Shown piece after piece: positions 36,168-46,313 of a stretch of 64,000 nt of DNA. The notes below the pieces were generated by a model. That model searched no databases and was not told the origin of the DNA. It saw nothing but the letters and a program-made list of their open reading frames with translations. The stretch's first letter is position 1. Each line of letters begins with the position of its first letter. The DNA lies in contig NZ_SJSN01000003.1 of NCBI RefSeq assembly GCF_004331675.1, forward strand, positions 124,001 to 188,000. The letters are read 5' to 3'. Source of the stretch: Pedobacter frigidisoli (GTDB taxonomy: Bacteria > Bacteroidota > Bacteroidia > Sphingobacteriales > Sphingobacteriaceae). Position numbers and translations under genes: made by a program.

Positions 36168-37817
36168 TTAATAGCTTTTGGCAAGTCGTAAAGCCTCAAC
36201 AGCATTTACAATACCACCTGTTGCAGAAAGAGAACTAAAAGGAACGATTGTACTCTTTCCTCCTCCAGGCAACTGGGTAGTTCCCGAAACCTTGGTTACA
36301 GATTTTAACAGTATATCCTTTAACTGTAGGTAAGTTAGCCTTGGAAAACGTGACCAAACCATCGCCGCTACACCTGCGGTAACCGGACAGGCCATACTCG
36401 TCCCCTGTTTGTTCGCATATTTATTGCCCGGAACCGCGGCATAAATCTCAGTTCCAGGAGCAAAAAGATCAACTGTACTTTTGCCGTAGTTGCTAAAGCT
36501 GGCAGCCTTTCCTTCTGGTGTTGAAGCCCCTACCATTACCAAATTATTAGCCATAGTTCTGTCCAGCATCAGTGCGCTTGGAAAATAGGTGGTTTTGTCA
36601 AGATCCGTAGCATCATTTCCAGCAGCCTTAATAATTAGCACGCCTTTCTTCTGCGCATAATTAATGGCCTCATCCACCCATTTTTTTTCAGGAGAGATTG
36701 TTTTTCCAAAGCTCATGTTGATGATCTTTGCACCGTTATCAACCGCATAGCGGATTCCGTTGGCAATATCCTTGTCGTATTCGTCACCATCTGGCACCAC
36801 CCTAATCATCATCAATTCTACGTTATCTGCTATGCCATCGGTTCCTAATCCATTTCCACGCTGTGCACCAATGATACTACTCACGTGCGTACCATGTTCT
36901 GAATGTGGCAAAAAGATGGCATTGTTACCGTAAAAGCGTGTAGAGTTTTCATTGGATTTATCGTCCATTAAATCCCTGTTGTCCCTACCCTTGATTTTGG
37001 CCTGTTCAAATTCTTTCTCATTTGCAACTACCATATTGCCAAACATCTTTGCGGCGTAAGGTAACAGGTGTGTAGTATCGCTTACCTTGTTGAAGGCAAC
37101 TGCGGTAAGTAGGGCCGAGTGTGCAAATACTTGCATGCTATCAGCTGGTTTGAAAACAACGTAATCCGAAAGCCTTAATATCTTGCTTGGATTCTCATCC
37201 TGCATGCGTTTTAGAATAGCCTCATTTGCGGCAGCGAGCGCCTTAACAATTTCTACCGCCTTTTCTTTGGAACCTATTGCCGATTTAGTAACGACAGCCC
37301 TATAATAGACATATATAGGATTGCTGAGGTAGTCTTGAAGGTTAATACCCTCATATTTCCCACGAAGCTTCATAAATTCCCTATCCGCCTCTAAATTGGT
37401 AGCAATAATATTGGTCCTTCCATCTTTGGTTCCCAAGAAATTCCATCCATGTACATCGTCAACATAGCCGTTTCCGTCATCATCCTTACCATTTCCAGCA
37501 ATTTCTTTTTTGTTAACCCAGAGTACATTTTTAAGATCTTCATGTGCAGTGTCTATGCCAGAATCCATAATGGCTACAATAATTTTCTTTTTGCTTGCAG
37601 CTTTTGGAAACTCGATATAGGCTTTGTTTAATTCTACTCCATAAACACTGTCTTTGCCAAAAGAAAGGTGCTCCCAGTTTTTCGGTATAGCAGGCTTTCC
37701 TGGCTTTTCAGTTGCCGTATTTCCCATCCCTGGAGTTGGTACAACAACCTGCGCATCGACATTTAAAATATTGCCTGTACTTAGTATTAAAGTGATATAT
37801 AGTTTTGAAAACTTCAT
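36168..37817 (-). CDS. S8 (subtilisin-like) serine protease, secreted
   Basis: The 549-aa protein has a signal peptide (LYITLILSTGNILNVDAQ) and the complete subtilase triad: Asp85 (VAIMDSGIDTAHEDL), His308 (HSEHGTHVSSIIG), Ser474 (GTSMACPVTAGVAA), plus oxyanion Asn401 (AAGND). An insertion of roughly 170 residues separates Asp and His, much longer than in simple subtilisins, and includes an Ala/Lys-rich helical segment. No sorting (Por) domain is visible at the C-terminus. It lies 29 bp downstream of the thioredoxin-like gene in the SusCD operon and probably digests protein substrate outside the cytoplasm. Confidence 0.92.
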   Translation of the reverse strand: MKFSKLYITLILSTGNILNVDAQVVVPTPGMGNTATEKPGKPAIPKNWEHLSFGKDSVYGVELNKAYIEFPKAASKKKIIVAIMDSGIDTAHEDLKNVLWVNKKEIAGNGKDDDGNGYVDDVHGWNFLGTKDGRTNIIATNLEADREFMKLRGKYEGINLQDYLSNPIYVYYRAVVTKSAIGSKEKAVEIVKALAAANEAILKRMQDENPSKILRLSDYVVFKPADSMQVFAHSALLTAVAFNKVSDTTHLLPYAAKMFGNMVVANEKEFEQAKIKGRDNRDLMDDKSNENSTRFYGNNAIFLPHSEHGTHVSSIIGAQRGNGLGTDGIADNVELMMIRVVPDGDEYDKDIANGIRYAVDNGAKIINMSFGKTISPEKKWVDEAINYAQKKGVLIIKAAGNDATDLDKTTYFPSALMLDRTMANNLVMVGASTPEGKAASFSNYGKSTVDLFAPGTEIYAAVPGNKYANKQGTSMACPVTAGVAAMVWSRFPRLTYLQLKDILLKSVTKVSGTTQLPGGGKSTIVPFSSLSATGGIVNAVEALRLAKSY

Positions 37818-37846
37818 CTTGATCTTGGTTCTTTATATATTTCTGG

Positions 37847-38980
37847 TTAATTCGCAATAGTTTTTAGCAACATTTCCTTAAAATCCGGGTTGCTAGGATA
37901 TGGGCCGTAGGAATCTACAAACTTACCTTGCTTATCAATAAAGATATAGCGGGGCATCGAATGCAGGACCAGTTTTTGTTCCAGGTTATCCTTTTCATTT
38001 TTTGTACGCACCGAAAGCAACTGAATACCTTCAAGTTTATGATCTTTCACAAATTTCTTCCATTCTGGTTTATCATCTGTTTGTTCCCAACCTATAGATA
38101 GCAATACCACATCTTTGCGGTCTTTCATTTCTTTTTTAAAGGCATCGAAATAAGGCATCTCTTTGATACAAACGCTGCACCAGGTAGCCCAGACATCTAT
38201 AATCACCGCTTTCCCTTTAAAATCAGAAAATTTTACCTTTTTCCCATACTGATTAGGTAGCTCAAAATCTGGCATCGGTTTACCAGCCATTATGGGTGAA
38301 TACAAAGCTTCCCACTCATTAACCTTTTTCTTAAAAGCGTCATCTTTAGACAGTCTGTTCACCTCCCTGATCAGGTCAATCATCTCCGAATCCATCATAT
38401 AGCGAGTATTTCTGCTAGAGATGTTCATTCCAACATAATTGCTTTTTAACTCCTCATCAGTCAAATGGTTCATAGCATACCTTGACTGGTCGTACATGGT
38501 AGGTTCCTCTTTCCCCGAACGATAATTTAGCATGGCCACATAAGCATTGAAAAAATTAGAAAACTCACTGGTTTGTTTATTTTGAAATAGCGGATCATTG
38601 ATGCTCAGTACATCCAGTAAATTATAAAAACTTTGCGGCACAGCCGATCTGTCTTTTTGGTTTCTGACAAAATCCCTACGGGCAGAGAGTTCTGCAAAAT
38701 CAGCAAACACTTTATTTTCCACAGCTTTCAAGGGCTGTTGCTTAACCAGCACAGCTGCCTTTTCCCTGCAATTAAGTACTTCATTTTCAAAGTTATCCAA
38801 GCTGATGCCGCCTTTCCAAAACAATTCACTGTTCCATGCTTTTAAAATCTTTCTTTTCAGGCTATCAACGGCCGGGTTTTCCCTTTGTTCAGAGACCGGC
38901 AAGTCTGCTTTCATATTATGTCCAGATACCACACCAGAAAAAAGAAGCGTAAATGATGCAGCTATGATTAATATTTTCAT
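37847..38980 (-). CDS. TlpA/ResA-like thioredoxin, exported
   Basis: The 377-aa protein has an export signal (IIAASFTLLFSGVVSG), an N-terminal helical region (30-230) and a C-terminal TlpA-like domain with PDFELPNQYGKKVKFSDFKG and the redox pair Cys268/Cys271 in ATWCSVCIKEMPYF. Such TlpA proteins are frequent partners of Bacteroidota SusCD loci and keep or reduce disulfides in the periplasm. Here it could reduce cystine bridges in peptide substrates before proteolysis or keep the neighbouring proteases active. Both uses are inferred from the operon. Confidence 0.88.
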   Translation of the reverse strand: MKILIIAASFTLLFSGVVSGHNMKADLPVSEQRENPAVDSLKRKILKAWNSELFWKGGISLDNFENEVLNCREKAAVLVKQQPLKAVENKVFADFAELSARRDFVRNQKDRSAVPQSFYNLLDVLSINDPLFQNKQTSEFSNFFNAYVAMLNYRSGKEEPTMYDQSRYAMNHLTDEELKSNYVGMNISSRNTRYMMDSEMIDLIREVNRLSKDDAFKKKVNEWEALYSPIMAGKPMPDFELPNQYGKKVKFSDFKGKAVIIDVWATWCSVCIKEMPYFDAFKKEMKDRKDVVLLSIGWEQTDDKPEWKKFVKDHKLEGIQLLSVRTKNEKDNLEQKLVLHSMPRYIFIDKQGKFVDSYGPYPSNPDFKEMLLKTIAN

Positions 38981-38995
38981 TTGTTTTATATTTAA

Positions 38996-39898
38996 TTATG
39001 GTACCAATGTAGCATCGCCGATGGCCTGCAGGTCAATATTGTGAACGGTCTTGTAGTAATTGATCACGATATTATATTTCTGCTTTACCAAACCCTTTGT
39101 GTCATTTGTAGCCTTAAGAATGGTATTATCTAATGTGGCCCTAGAGTTATTCGTGATCGCCTTAATGTAAGTTTTCAGGTCATATAGTGCGGGGTTGGTC
39201 TGGGCCTTGGCCTTGGTATCCAAAAATCCATTCACGTACATTGTCGAAGCGCTAACGGTAAGGGTATAATTACTCCCTGTTGTAAAGGTGGGCGGCATTA
39301 CAACCTTGCCTGTATTGAGCATATAGTTCCAGAACTCGATATGAAGGTCTCCCTTAAACAACACTTTCTGTGCAGCTGTCATTGCATCAAAGTTTGCAGA
39401 ATTGTTGCTGATGGTGATGTGATAATATCCAAGTATGGTGTTGGGTAAAGTATTTGAGGTGAGCCCTGTGTTGCTTAACGTAGCATCAGCACTATTGGGA
39501 TTAACAAGCCTCTTCAAATTTTTCGCTAGTAGTACCTTAAAAGGAAGTGCCCTTTTAAGCAGGGTATCTGGATAAAAACTTAACCAGTTATTTTTAGCGA
39601 AAGGCAATACCTTTGCAACATAAGCTTCATCAGCTTGTTCGCAGGAGAATTTGGTGCTAAACAGATTATCAGTACCCAAAGCTGCAGGTACCCAAGCAAA
39701 ATCAATAGCCGGATTAAACTTGTACAGAAAATAACTGTTATAATTTTTGAAAAGGGTTACGATATCAGCATCAAAAGCATTCGATCCTTGTGGCAGCGTA
39801 TATTCTATTTTTGTAACACTAGGTTGTAAGGTTTCCTCTTTTTTACAGCCCAATAGCATAACCAAAAAGATTGTTATAATTAAAATTCTATTTTTCAT
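38996..39898 (-). CDS. SusD-linked lipoprotein of unknown function
   Basis: The 300-aa protein has a lipobox (IFLVMLLGCKK, Cys18). The N-terminal pattern NAFDADIVTLFKNYNSYFLYKF resembles the start of the zinc-metallopeptidase-like lipoproteins that follow susD genes, but no HExxH motif is present, so it is probably a non-catalytic relative or a substrate-binding protein. It sits 12 bp after susD and 15 bp before the thioredoxin-like gene. Confidence 0.75.
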   Translation of the reverse strand: MKNRILIITIFLVMLLGCKKEETLQPSVTKIEYTLPQGSNAFDADIVTLFKNYNSYFLYKFNPAIDFAWVPAALGTDNLFSTKFSCEQADEAYVAKVLPFAKNNWLSFYPDTLLKRALPFKVLLAKNLKRLVNPNSADATLSNTGLTSNTLPNTILGYYHITISNNSANFDAMTAAQKVLFKGDLHIEFWNYMLNTGKVVMPPTFTTGSNYTLTVSASTMYVNGFLDTKAKAQTNPALYDLKTYIKAITNNSRATLDNTILKATNDTKGLVKQKYNIVINYYKTVHNIDLQAIGDATLVP

Positions 39899-39910
39899 GA
39901 TCTCTAGGGA

Positions 39911-41428
39911 TTAAGGATTTTGGACAAGTTCTGCATTGGCACGTATGGCAGTTTGGGGAATCTGCAAGGTAAACTCACTATCTCCCGGTGAGATGGTTTT
40001 TGATTGTGTTCCTGTAACCGACAATTGAATGGTATGGCTAACAGGCAAATTCCATCTTCTCAGATCGAACCAACGCTGGTCTTCGAAACACAGCTCCCTA
40101 CGTCGTTCTGCCTTATAAAATTCGAATAGCGTTGTAGCATCTGTAATGTTAATAGCTTGGAACTTTGAGGTGGTAAAACGTTTGCTGCGCAAAAGGTTCA
40201 GATCAGTAAGCGCAGCCGATATTCCCTGTATATTGCCCAAAATCGCTTTTTGTATATTGGCCTCGGCCCTGTTCAGATAAGCTTCTGAAACCCTTAAGGC
40301 CTTTGCATTATTGGTGATGGCCGTGAGCGAGCCATATTTAAAACCATAATACTTATACCAATTAAGTACCCCGGTTGAAGGATTATACTCCCCAGCATAA
40401 TTAAAATAAAGTACATTCCTACGATCATCTGCTTCATAGGAATCACCAAGTGAAGGTGAAACTGTAAATGCACCCTTACTAAAGAGTACCCCTGGAACGC
40501 CTGAGCCAAGAGGGGCCGATGAATATTCTTTCGAATCACCATAACCCCAATAAACCTCTGGACTAACCAATGCATTAGACATCTGATACGGCGGACTTGC
40601 CTCAGTAAATCCAGATGCTGGTAACGCAGGTACCTCATTTAAGTCTTTCAATGTAGATTTGATGGCCAAGGCTTTGTTTGCAAAATCTATACTTTTGTCC
40701 CACTGTTTCTCATATAGATAGACCCTAGATAACAAAAGACAGGCTCCACCACTACCTGGATGGTAGACATTAGAAGATGTTGTAATCTTCAATAACTCAT
40801 ACGCGTCCAATAAATCTTGTTCCACTTGAGCATATACCTGGGCTACAGTTGCTCTTTTAATTAGGTCTCTGGTAACATCAGATTTAAGTACCAGTGGAAC
40901 CCCTAAGTCGGTATTTGGGTTAGCGCCATTTGCACTATAGGCTTTACCATAAAGATTCACCAAATTAAAATAATAAAAACTACGAAGAAATAATGCTTCT
41001 CCTTTTACTTTATTCTTTTCTGCAACAGTACCAGATACTTTGTCCAGATAGTCTAGCACCACATTACATGCTTTGATTTTTGTATAATAGATCGTATAAC
41101 TGTCAGTACCGGAAGCACCTAAAACTGGCATTTCTTCGAACATTGTCTTTTTCCAAAGAAAACCTGGTGCCCATCTGGTAAGCGAGCTGATTTGTAATGG
41201 ATCATTTAAGTAATTTGCCTCTACATCATCAGTAATTAAATCAATATAGGTATGGAAAGGTATGTTTGCAGGCTCACTTAGCGAGAATCCTTCTCCAAGC
41301 AGCGTCTCTGCCAGTTCTGAAATAGTGGTAGGCTTGAGCAGATTCTGACTGCTTTCTTCCAAGAATTTCTTGCATGAACCAAAAATCAATGTGCAAAAAA
41401 GGAAGATTAAAATAATATGTTTTTTCAT
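39911..41428 (-). CDS. SusD/RagB-family lipoprotein (second set)
   Basis: The 505-aa protein has a lipobox (LFCTLIFGSCKK), the SusD core VKGEALFLRSFYYFNLVNLY, LGVPLVLKSDVTRDLIKRAT and C-terminal YKAERRRELCFEDQRWFDLR, which is the RagB/SusD hallmark. It is encoded 10 bp downstream of its SusC partner and is predicted to be the substrate-binding lid of that transporter. Confidence 0.95.
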   Translation of the reverse strand: MKKHIILIFLFCTLIFGSCKKFLEESSQNLLKPTTISELAETLLGEGFSLSEPANIPFHTYIDLITDDVEANYLNDPLQISSLTRWAPGFLWKKTMFEEMPVLGASGTDSYTIYYTKIKACNVVLDYLDKVSGTVAEKNKVKGEALFLRSFYYFNLVNLYGKAYSANGANPNTDLGVPLVLKSDVTRDLIKRATVAQVYAQVEQDLLDAYELLKITTSSNVYHPGSGGACLLLSRVYLYEKQWDKSIDFANKALAIKSTLKDLNEVPALPASGFTEASPPYQMSNALVSPEVYWGYGDSKEYSSAPLGSGVPGVLFSKGAFTVSPSLGDSYEADDRRNVLYFNYAGEYNPSTGVLNWYKYYGFKYGSLTAITNNAKALRVSEAYLNRAEANIQKAILGNIQGISAALTDLNLLRSKRFTTSKFQAINITDATTLFEFYKAERRRELCFEDQRWFDLRRWNLPVSHTIQLSVTGTQSKTISPGDSEFTLQIPQTAIRANAELVQNP

Positions 41429-41438
41429 GTCTGTCTAA

Positions 41439-44400
41439 TTAAAAGCCCACGTTAAAGGTTAATGAATATGTCCTGGGAATTGGCAAACTGTTGCCTGAAA
41501 CCTCTGGGTCTATCCCATCAAGCTTTGAGGAAGCGATATAAAATGGATTAGTAACCGATGCCTGAAGATTAAGCTGTTGTATATTTGCTTTTGAAAGCAA
41601 CTTTGTAGGAATAGCATAAGTGACACCTATATTTCTGCAACGCAGGTAATTGGCGTTTACCACCCTAGCGGTCGAAAAATCATAAAGCGTATAGATTGGA
41701 TAACTTGAATTGCCAATGGTGGTAAATGGGATATTAGCTGTTGGTAATGATGGAATATTGGTAGATGCCTCATCACCAGGTTTTCTCCAACGGTTGTTCA
41801 ATGCCGCCGAGAGGTTCTGTGTTGGATATGGGGCAGAGAGGTTACTGTTGTTATATAAAGGCGCTAGGAACTTTTGTGCACCAAGGCTCACTACAAAGCT
41901 TGAGTTTAGACTAAATCGTTTGTAGCGGAAGTTCGTTCCGAAACCGCCTGTAAATTTCGGGTCAAGCTGACCAGCATGCCCCATCAACAAGGAAACATTC
42001 TTTTTACTTTCGTCTGTTAAAGCTGGGATATTAAAGATCGGGTAACCGGTAAGTGGGTCCAATCCCTTAAAATTAAAAGCAAAGAAACTACTAGCTGCAT
42101 AACCCTCGACATAGGCATTTCCATTTGCAAGCTGAGTCCATGTGCCCAATTGGTTATTCCCAGATTTTGTTACCTCATTAAAGTTCCTTGCCGTGTTAAA
42201 GTTAATGCCCCAATTAAAATCCTTGGTAGATATTGGCGTGAAGTTCAGTGAAAGTTCATAACCGTGGTTGTTCAGGTTACCTGCATTGATGGGCATTGTA
42301 GCAACCCCATATTCTGTAGGTACAACAACCTCTGCCAAGGCATCAGTGGTTTTCTTATTGTAATATTCAAAGGTTCCCGTAACCCTGTTTTTAAGGATCG
42401 CAAAATCGACTCCCAGGTTAACGGTTGATGTTTTTTCCCATCTTAAATCAGGATAGCCAAGATTTTTGATGTTAACTATACCTTCACCAGTAACCGCGCT
42501 TAAAGAATTTCTAGGGTACTGCAATACCAATTCAGGCCCAAAGTTCTCTGCAACATTACCTTGAAAACCGTAGGTTGCCCTGATAGAAAACTGGTTTAAC
42601 CAAGAAAACTTATTGTGGAAGAAATCTTCTTCCATCACGTTCCATTTGATACCTGCAGACCATATGGGCAAAAAGCGATTGTTGGTAGATTGACCAAACC
42701 TGTTAGATGCATCTGTTCTAATTGTAGTGCTAAGCACGTACCGATTGTCCCAATTATAGCTAGCTGTACCAAAATAAGACACAAAGTTAGCAGTCTGGTC
42801 AGTGATCGAAGGTATGTTATTGTATAATATTGGGCTTTGTTGAGGAGTTGAACCAATAGATATGGGCTGGTATGTTGCTGGAATCTGGGCAAAGGTACGT
42901 CCACGTTCTGGAAGATAACCAAAATTGGTCTGTGTAAGACCATCGTACTTAGAGCTCCTGATTTCTGAACCCACAAGTACCGACAGGTTATCCTTCTCAC
43001 TCCTGAAATTCCTGTTGTAACCTACCGCGTTCCTAAATGTATAGGACTGGTTATTTACCGAAGTGGTATTAAGCACACCTCCTTGTGGCAGGTAGGATGC
43101 ATTGTAGGCAGCCGATCCTGGAATAGCCGATCCATATGCATTCATTCTATAGGTCTGTCCAATATAATAGGACTGGGCAGCAGCATAACTTTCTCCAGTG
43201 GTCTGGCTATAGGTTATGCCAAAAACAGATTGGAAGGTAAAATCCTTTATGAATTTATAATCGAGGTTTGCCGTTGCAGTGAAATTGTTCGATTTGTTCG
43301 CATTGCCGGTATTTTCCCTTTCACTGAGTACATTAAAAGGAGTAAAATCGTTGCTCTTCTTATAAGCAAAATAACTTCCATCTTCATTAAAAGCAGGGAT
43401 TGCACGACTGGTATTATAGGCGTAATTAAAAGGATTAAACTGATAGAAACCTTCTGTCTTTCCCATATTGGCGCCCATCCTAAAACCAAGTTTTAATTTT
43501 TTCGTCACATTCAACTCCAACCTAAGGTTCCCGTTATAGATTTCCTGATTGTTGCCAATCGTATTGCCTCGGCTATTGGCATAGCCCAATGAGGCATAAT
43601 AAGATACCTTATCACTACCTCCAGAGGCGCTCAGTGAGTGGTTCTGACTGAAAGGATTCTGATACAAAAGGTCAAACCAATCTGTATTCATCGTTTCCAA
43701 CTTTCCAACTTGTGCATTGAATTGATCAGCCGTAATGGTCTTGTTCAATAACTGCGTTAAGTATCCTTCATAAGAAAGGTTGTCTGGCGTGAACTGGAAG
43801 GTAAGTCCTCTTGCGTAGATTTCTTTGGAAACATCAATACGTTCCTTTGAGTTCATCAGGTTAAAATCACTGTATGATGGTGCGGCCGAAATAGAAAGAT
43901 TGCTCACATAGTTAAATCTTGTAGGTCCACTCTTTCCTTTTTTTGTAGTGATCACAATTACCCCATTGGCAGCTTTTGTTCCATAAATAGCAGTGGCGGA
44001 TGCATCCTTTAATACCGAGATATCCTGAATATCTTCAATGTTAAGGAAAGATACCGAGCTCCCAATCAAGTCGCGAATGCCATTACTACTGGTGGTATTA
44101 ATCAATGAATAGTCAAACGGCAAACGATCCTGTTGGATAATTCCATCTACTACCCAAACAGGTTCTTGGTTACCCAACAAGGTGGATGTTCCACGTACCC
44201 TAACTTTTGGAGAGGAACCAATGATCCCGGTCTGGTTGGCAACAGAAACCCCTGGCAATTGTCCTTGCAACAATTGGTCTATACTGCGTACTCCTGCAAC
44301 CTTAATGTCTTCAGCCTTAACGGTTGAGATTGAACCAACTAAATTTCTTTTACTAATATCCTGATAACCAGTAGAAACAGTTACCTCGCCAAGCACATTG

Positions 44401-45017
44401 CCCGAAGTATTGAGCTGTACGTTCTGGGTAATATCGGTAGAGCCGGCAGCATTGATTGAGGTACGAAAGGGTTCCGCACCCACGTAGCTAAAAATCAAGG
44501 TGGCACCCCTACGAATATTGATGGTATAATCGCCTTTGGCACTACTGGTTGTGGTGTGTTCTTTGGTGGCGTCCCGAATACTTGCCCCTGCAAGTGGTTT
44601 TCCCTCATCGTCGGTAACGACGCCTGAAACCGTGACCATTAGACCGAGGTATTCTCCCGACTTGGTGGTTTGCCCCACCAGCAGGATATTTACCACATTG
44701 CCATCTATCACATATTTGAGGTTAGTATCCTTAATCAGCAGCTTGATGACTTCACTAATGGGCATATCCTTTATGTTGATGGACATGGTGCCGTATTTGT
44801 CGAGTTCTTTCACATTATAAAAGAATTCCATGTCTACCTGCTTTTTAATTTCATTAAGCACGGTAGTTCTTTTTGCATCCTTAAAATTTAATGTGATCTT
44901 TCGCTCCTGAGCACTGGCTAGTTGCACGCTCCCGATGAAAAATAACATCAGCAGCAGGATTTTTTTTGGGCATGGGAATCTCCTCCCATTGATAGGTTTT
45001 GTAAAATTTTTGGTCAT
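41439..45017 (-). CDS. SusC/RagA-family TonB-dependent transporter with STN domain (second set)
   Basis: The 1192-aa protein has an STN domain (RKITLNFKDAKRTTVLNEIK ... YVIDGNVVNILL), a CNA-B-like regulatory domain (GVVTDDEGKPLAGASIRDAT), plug signatures (VRGTSTLLGNQEPVWVVDG, SVLKDASATAIYGTKAANGV) and a long barrel ending YSLTFNVGF. The STN domain links it to the FecR/ECF pair encoded 20 bp upstream. It differs clearly in sequence from the first SusC, so the two sets are not recent duplicates and probably have different substrates. Confidence 0.95.
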   Translation of the reverse strand: MTKNFTKPINGRRFPCPKKILLLMLFFIGSVQLASAQERKITLNFKDAKRTTVLNEIKKQVDMEFFYNVKELDKYGTMSINIKDMPISEVIKLLIKDTNLKYVIDGNVVNILLVGQTTKSGEYLGLMVTVSGVVTDDEGKPLAGASIRDATKEHTTTSSAKGDYTINIRRGATLIFSYVGAEPFRTSINAAGSTDITQNVQLNTSGNVLGEVTVSTGYQDISKRNLVGSISTVKAEDIKVAGVRSIDQLLQGQLPGVSVANQTGIIGSSPKVRVRGTSTLLGNQEPVWVVDGIIQQDRLPFDYSLINTTSSNGIRDLIGSSVSFLNIEDIQDISVLKDASATAIYGTKAANGVIVITTKKGKSGPTRFNYVSNLSISAAPSYSDFNLMNSKERIDVSKEIYARGLTFQFTPDNLSYEGYLTQLLNKTITADQFNAQVGKLETMNTDWFDLLYQNPFSQNHSLSASGGSDKVSYYASLGYANSRGNTIGNNQEIYNGNLRLELNVTKKLKLGFRMGANMGKTEGFYQFNPFNYAYNTSRAIPAFNEDGSYFAYKKSNDFTPFNVLSERENTGNANKSNNFTATANLDYKFIKDFTFQSVFGITYSQTTGESYAAAQSYYIGQTYRMNAYGSAIPGSAAYNASYLPQGGVLNTTSVNNQSYTFRNAVGYNRNFRSEKDNLSVLVGSEIRSSKYDGLTQTNFGYLPERGRTFAQIPATYQPISIGSTPQQSPILYNNIPSITDQTANFVSYFGTASYNWDNRYVLSTTIRTDASNRFGQSTNNRFLPIWSAGIKWNVMEEDFFHNKFSWLNQFSIRATYGFQGNVAENFGPELVLQYPRNSLSAVTGEGIVNIKNLGYPDLRWEKTSTVNLGVDFAILKNRVTGTFEYYNKKTTDALAEVVVPTEYGVATMPINAGNLNNHGYELSLNFTPISTKDFNWGINFNTARNFNEVTKSGNNQLGTWTQLANGNAYVEGYAASSFFAFNFKGLDPLTGYPIFNIPALTDESKKNVSLLMGHAGQLDPKFTGGFGTNFRYKRFSLNSSFVVSLGAQKFLAPLYNNSNLSAPYPTQNLSAALNNRWRKPGDEASTNIPSLPTANIPFTTIGNSSYPIYTLYDFSTARVVNANYLRCRNIGVTYAIPTKLLSKANIQQLNLQASVTNPFYIASSKLDGIDPEVSGNSLPIPRTYSLTFNVGF

Positions 45018-45037
45018 TTTGTTAGTTTGTAGGTTTG

Positions 45038-46237
45038 CTATTGTGTTGCTGGTTTTCTTTCGCTAATGATGATTTTACCACCTAAAATTCTCGTGGACAG
45101 TTCATTTGAACGTTCGATTACCGTTAGTATATCTTTGACGCTTTTTACTTTTCTCAACTTTCCGCCAAAGCGAATTGTCTTAAGCGACGGGTTTGTATAT
45201 TCTACTTGCATGTCATACCATCTTCCAACCTGCTCCATAACTTCCTCTAATGGATTATCGTTAAAAACAAGCCATCCATCTTTCCATGAGGTAAATGGAT
45301 AGGTATCTACTTTAGCTTTGGTCAGTTCTTCAGACACTGGAGAAAATATGGTCTGTTCTCCTGGAACTTGATAAACGGAGGCTTTGCCCTTGCGATTGAC
45401 CCTGATATTTCCTTCTTCTAAAGTTGTGCTGATTACATTATTGAATGTATTCACATTGAAAGAGGTTCCAAGCACTTCAACCTGCATGCCATTCAGGTTA
45501 ACCAAGAAAGGTGCATGTTTATTTTTTGTAACCTGAAAATAAGCTTCACCGTTTTCAAGATATACATTTCTATCGCCATCTGGCATTACCTTGGCAGGGT
45601 AGCGCAATTTGGTTTCCGAGTTTAGCCAAATTTGGGTACCATCAGTTAGCACCAGCCTATACTCGGCCCCTCTGGGCACCTCTATCGTATTATAGGCAAT
45701 AGTAGTTGCTCCAGTTTGATCTGCATAACGCAAACCAGCAGAATCTTTTTCAATCTTCGAGCCACTGGCATCTTCTATATTTTGATCATTATTACCTAAA
45801 AGAACTGTACTCCCATCAGAAAGAATCAGTTTTGCCCTGTTATGATCTAAAACTTTTGCCTGCTGTTCAGCACCTATATTATCATCTTTCAGGGTAAGAT
45901 AGAATGCAGAAAATATCAGCAAAGGAATCAATACCGCAGCGGCATACCTTAAGAAATTGTATTTTATTATTTTAACAGGGATTCCACTATCGATTTCTGT
46001 TTCTATTTTCATAAATACAGCATCAAGTTTTTCCTGTTTAATAGCAACAGGATGTACAGACAACATTAACCTCAGTTGTACCACTGCATTATCAAATTCC
46101 AGTTTATTCGAAGGATTGGTCAATAACCAAGAATTCCAAAAATGACCTAGGTTCGAATCTTGGTACTTCACCCACTTAATAAAGCGGTCATCGTTCAGGA
46201 AATCTTCCGAGGTATAGTCGGCTAATACTTTGGTCAT
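45038..46237 (-). CDS. FecR-like anti-sigma factor (second set)
   Basis: The 399-aa protein starts directly with a cytosolic part (VLADYTSEDFLNDDRFIKWV), then a membrane span (LRYAAAVLIPLLIFSAFYLT) and the FecR domain: EVPRGAEYRLVLTDGTQIWL, YPAKVMPDGDRNVYLENGEA. The C-terminal segment SWKDGWLVFNDNPLEEVMEQ contacts the SusC STN domain. Gap to the sigma gene is 76 bp. Confidence 0.94.
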   Translation of the reverse strand: MTKVLADYTSEDFLNDDRFIKWVKYQDSNLGHFWNSWLLTNPSNKLEFDNAVVQLRLMLSVHPVAIKQEKLDAVFMKIETEIDSGIPVKIIKYNFLRYAAAVLIPLLIFSAFYLTLKDDNIGAEQQAKVLDHNRAKLILSDGSTVLLGNNDQNIEDASGSKIEKDSAGLRYADQTGATTIAYNTIEVPRGAEYRLVLTDGTQIWLNSETKLRYPAKVMPDGDRNVYLENGEAYFQVTKNKHAPFLVNLNGMQVEVLGTSFNVNTFNNVISTTLEEGNIRVNRKGKASVYQVPGEQTIFSPVSEELTKAKVDTYPFTSWKDGWLVFNDNPLEEVMEQVGRWYDMQVEYTNPSLKTIRFGGKLRKVKSVKDILTVIERSNELSTRILGGKIIISERKPATQ

Positions 46238-46313
46238 CTGAATAGGCTGTTTAATAGATAGACTTAGCTAATTTTAAAAACACCCCATCGTTTGAGATTT
46301 TTTTAAAAAAAAA

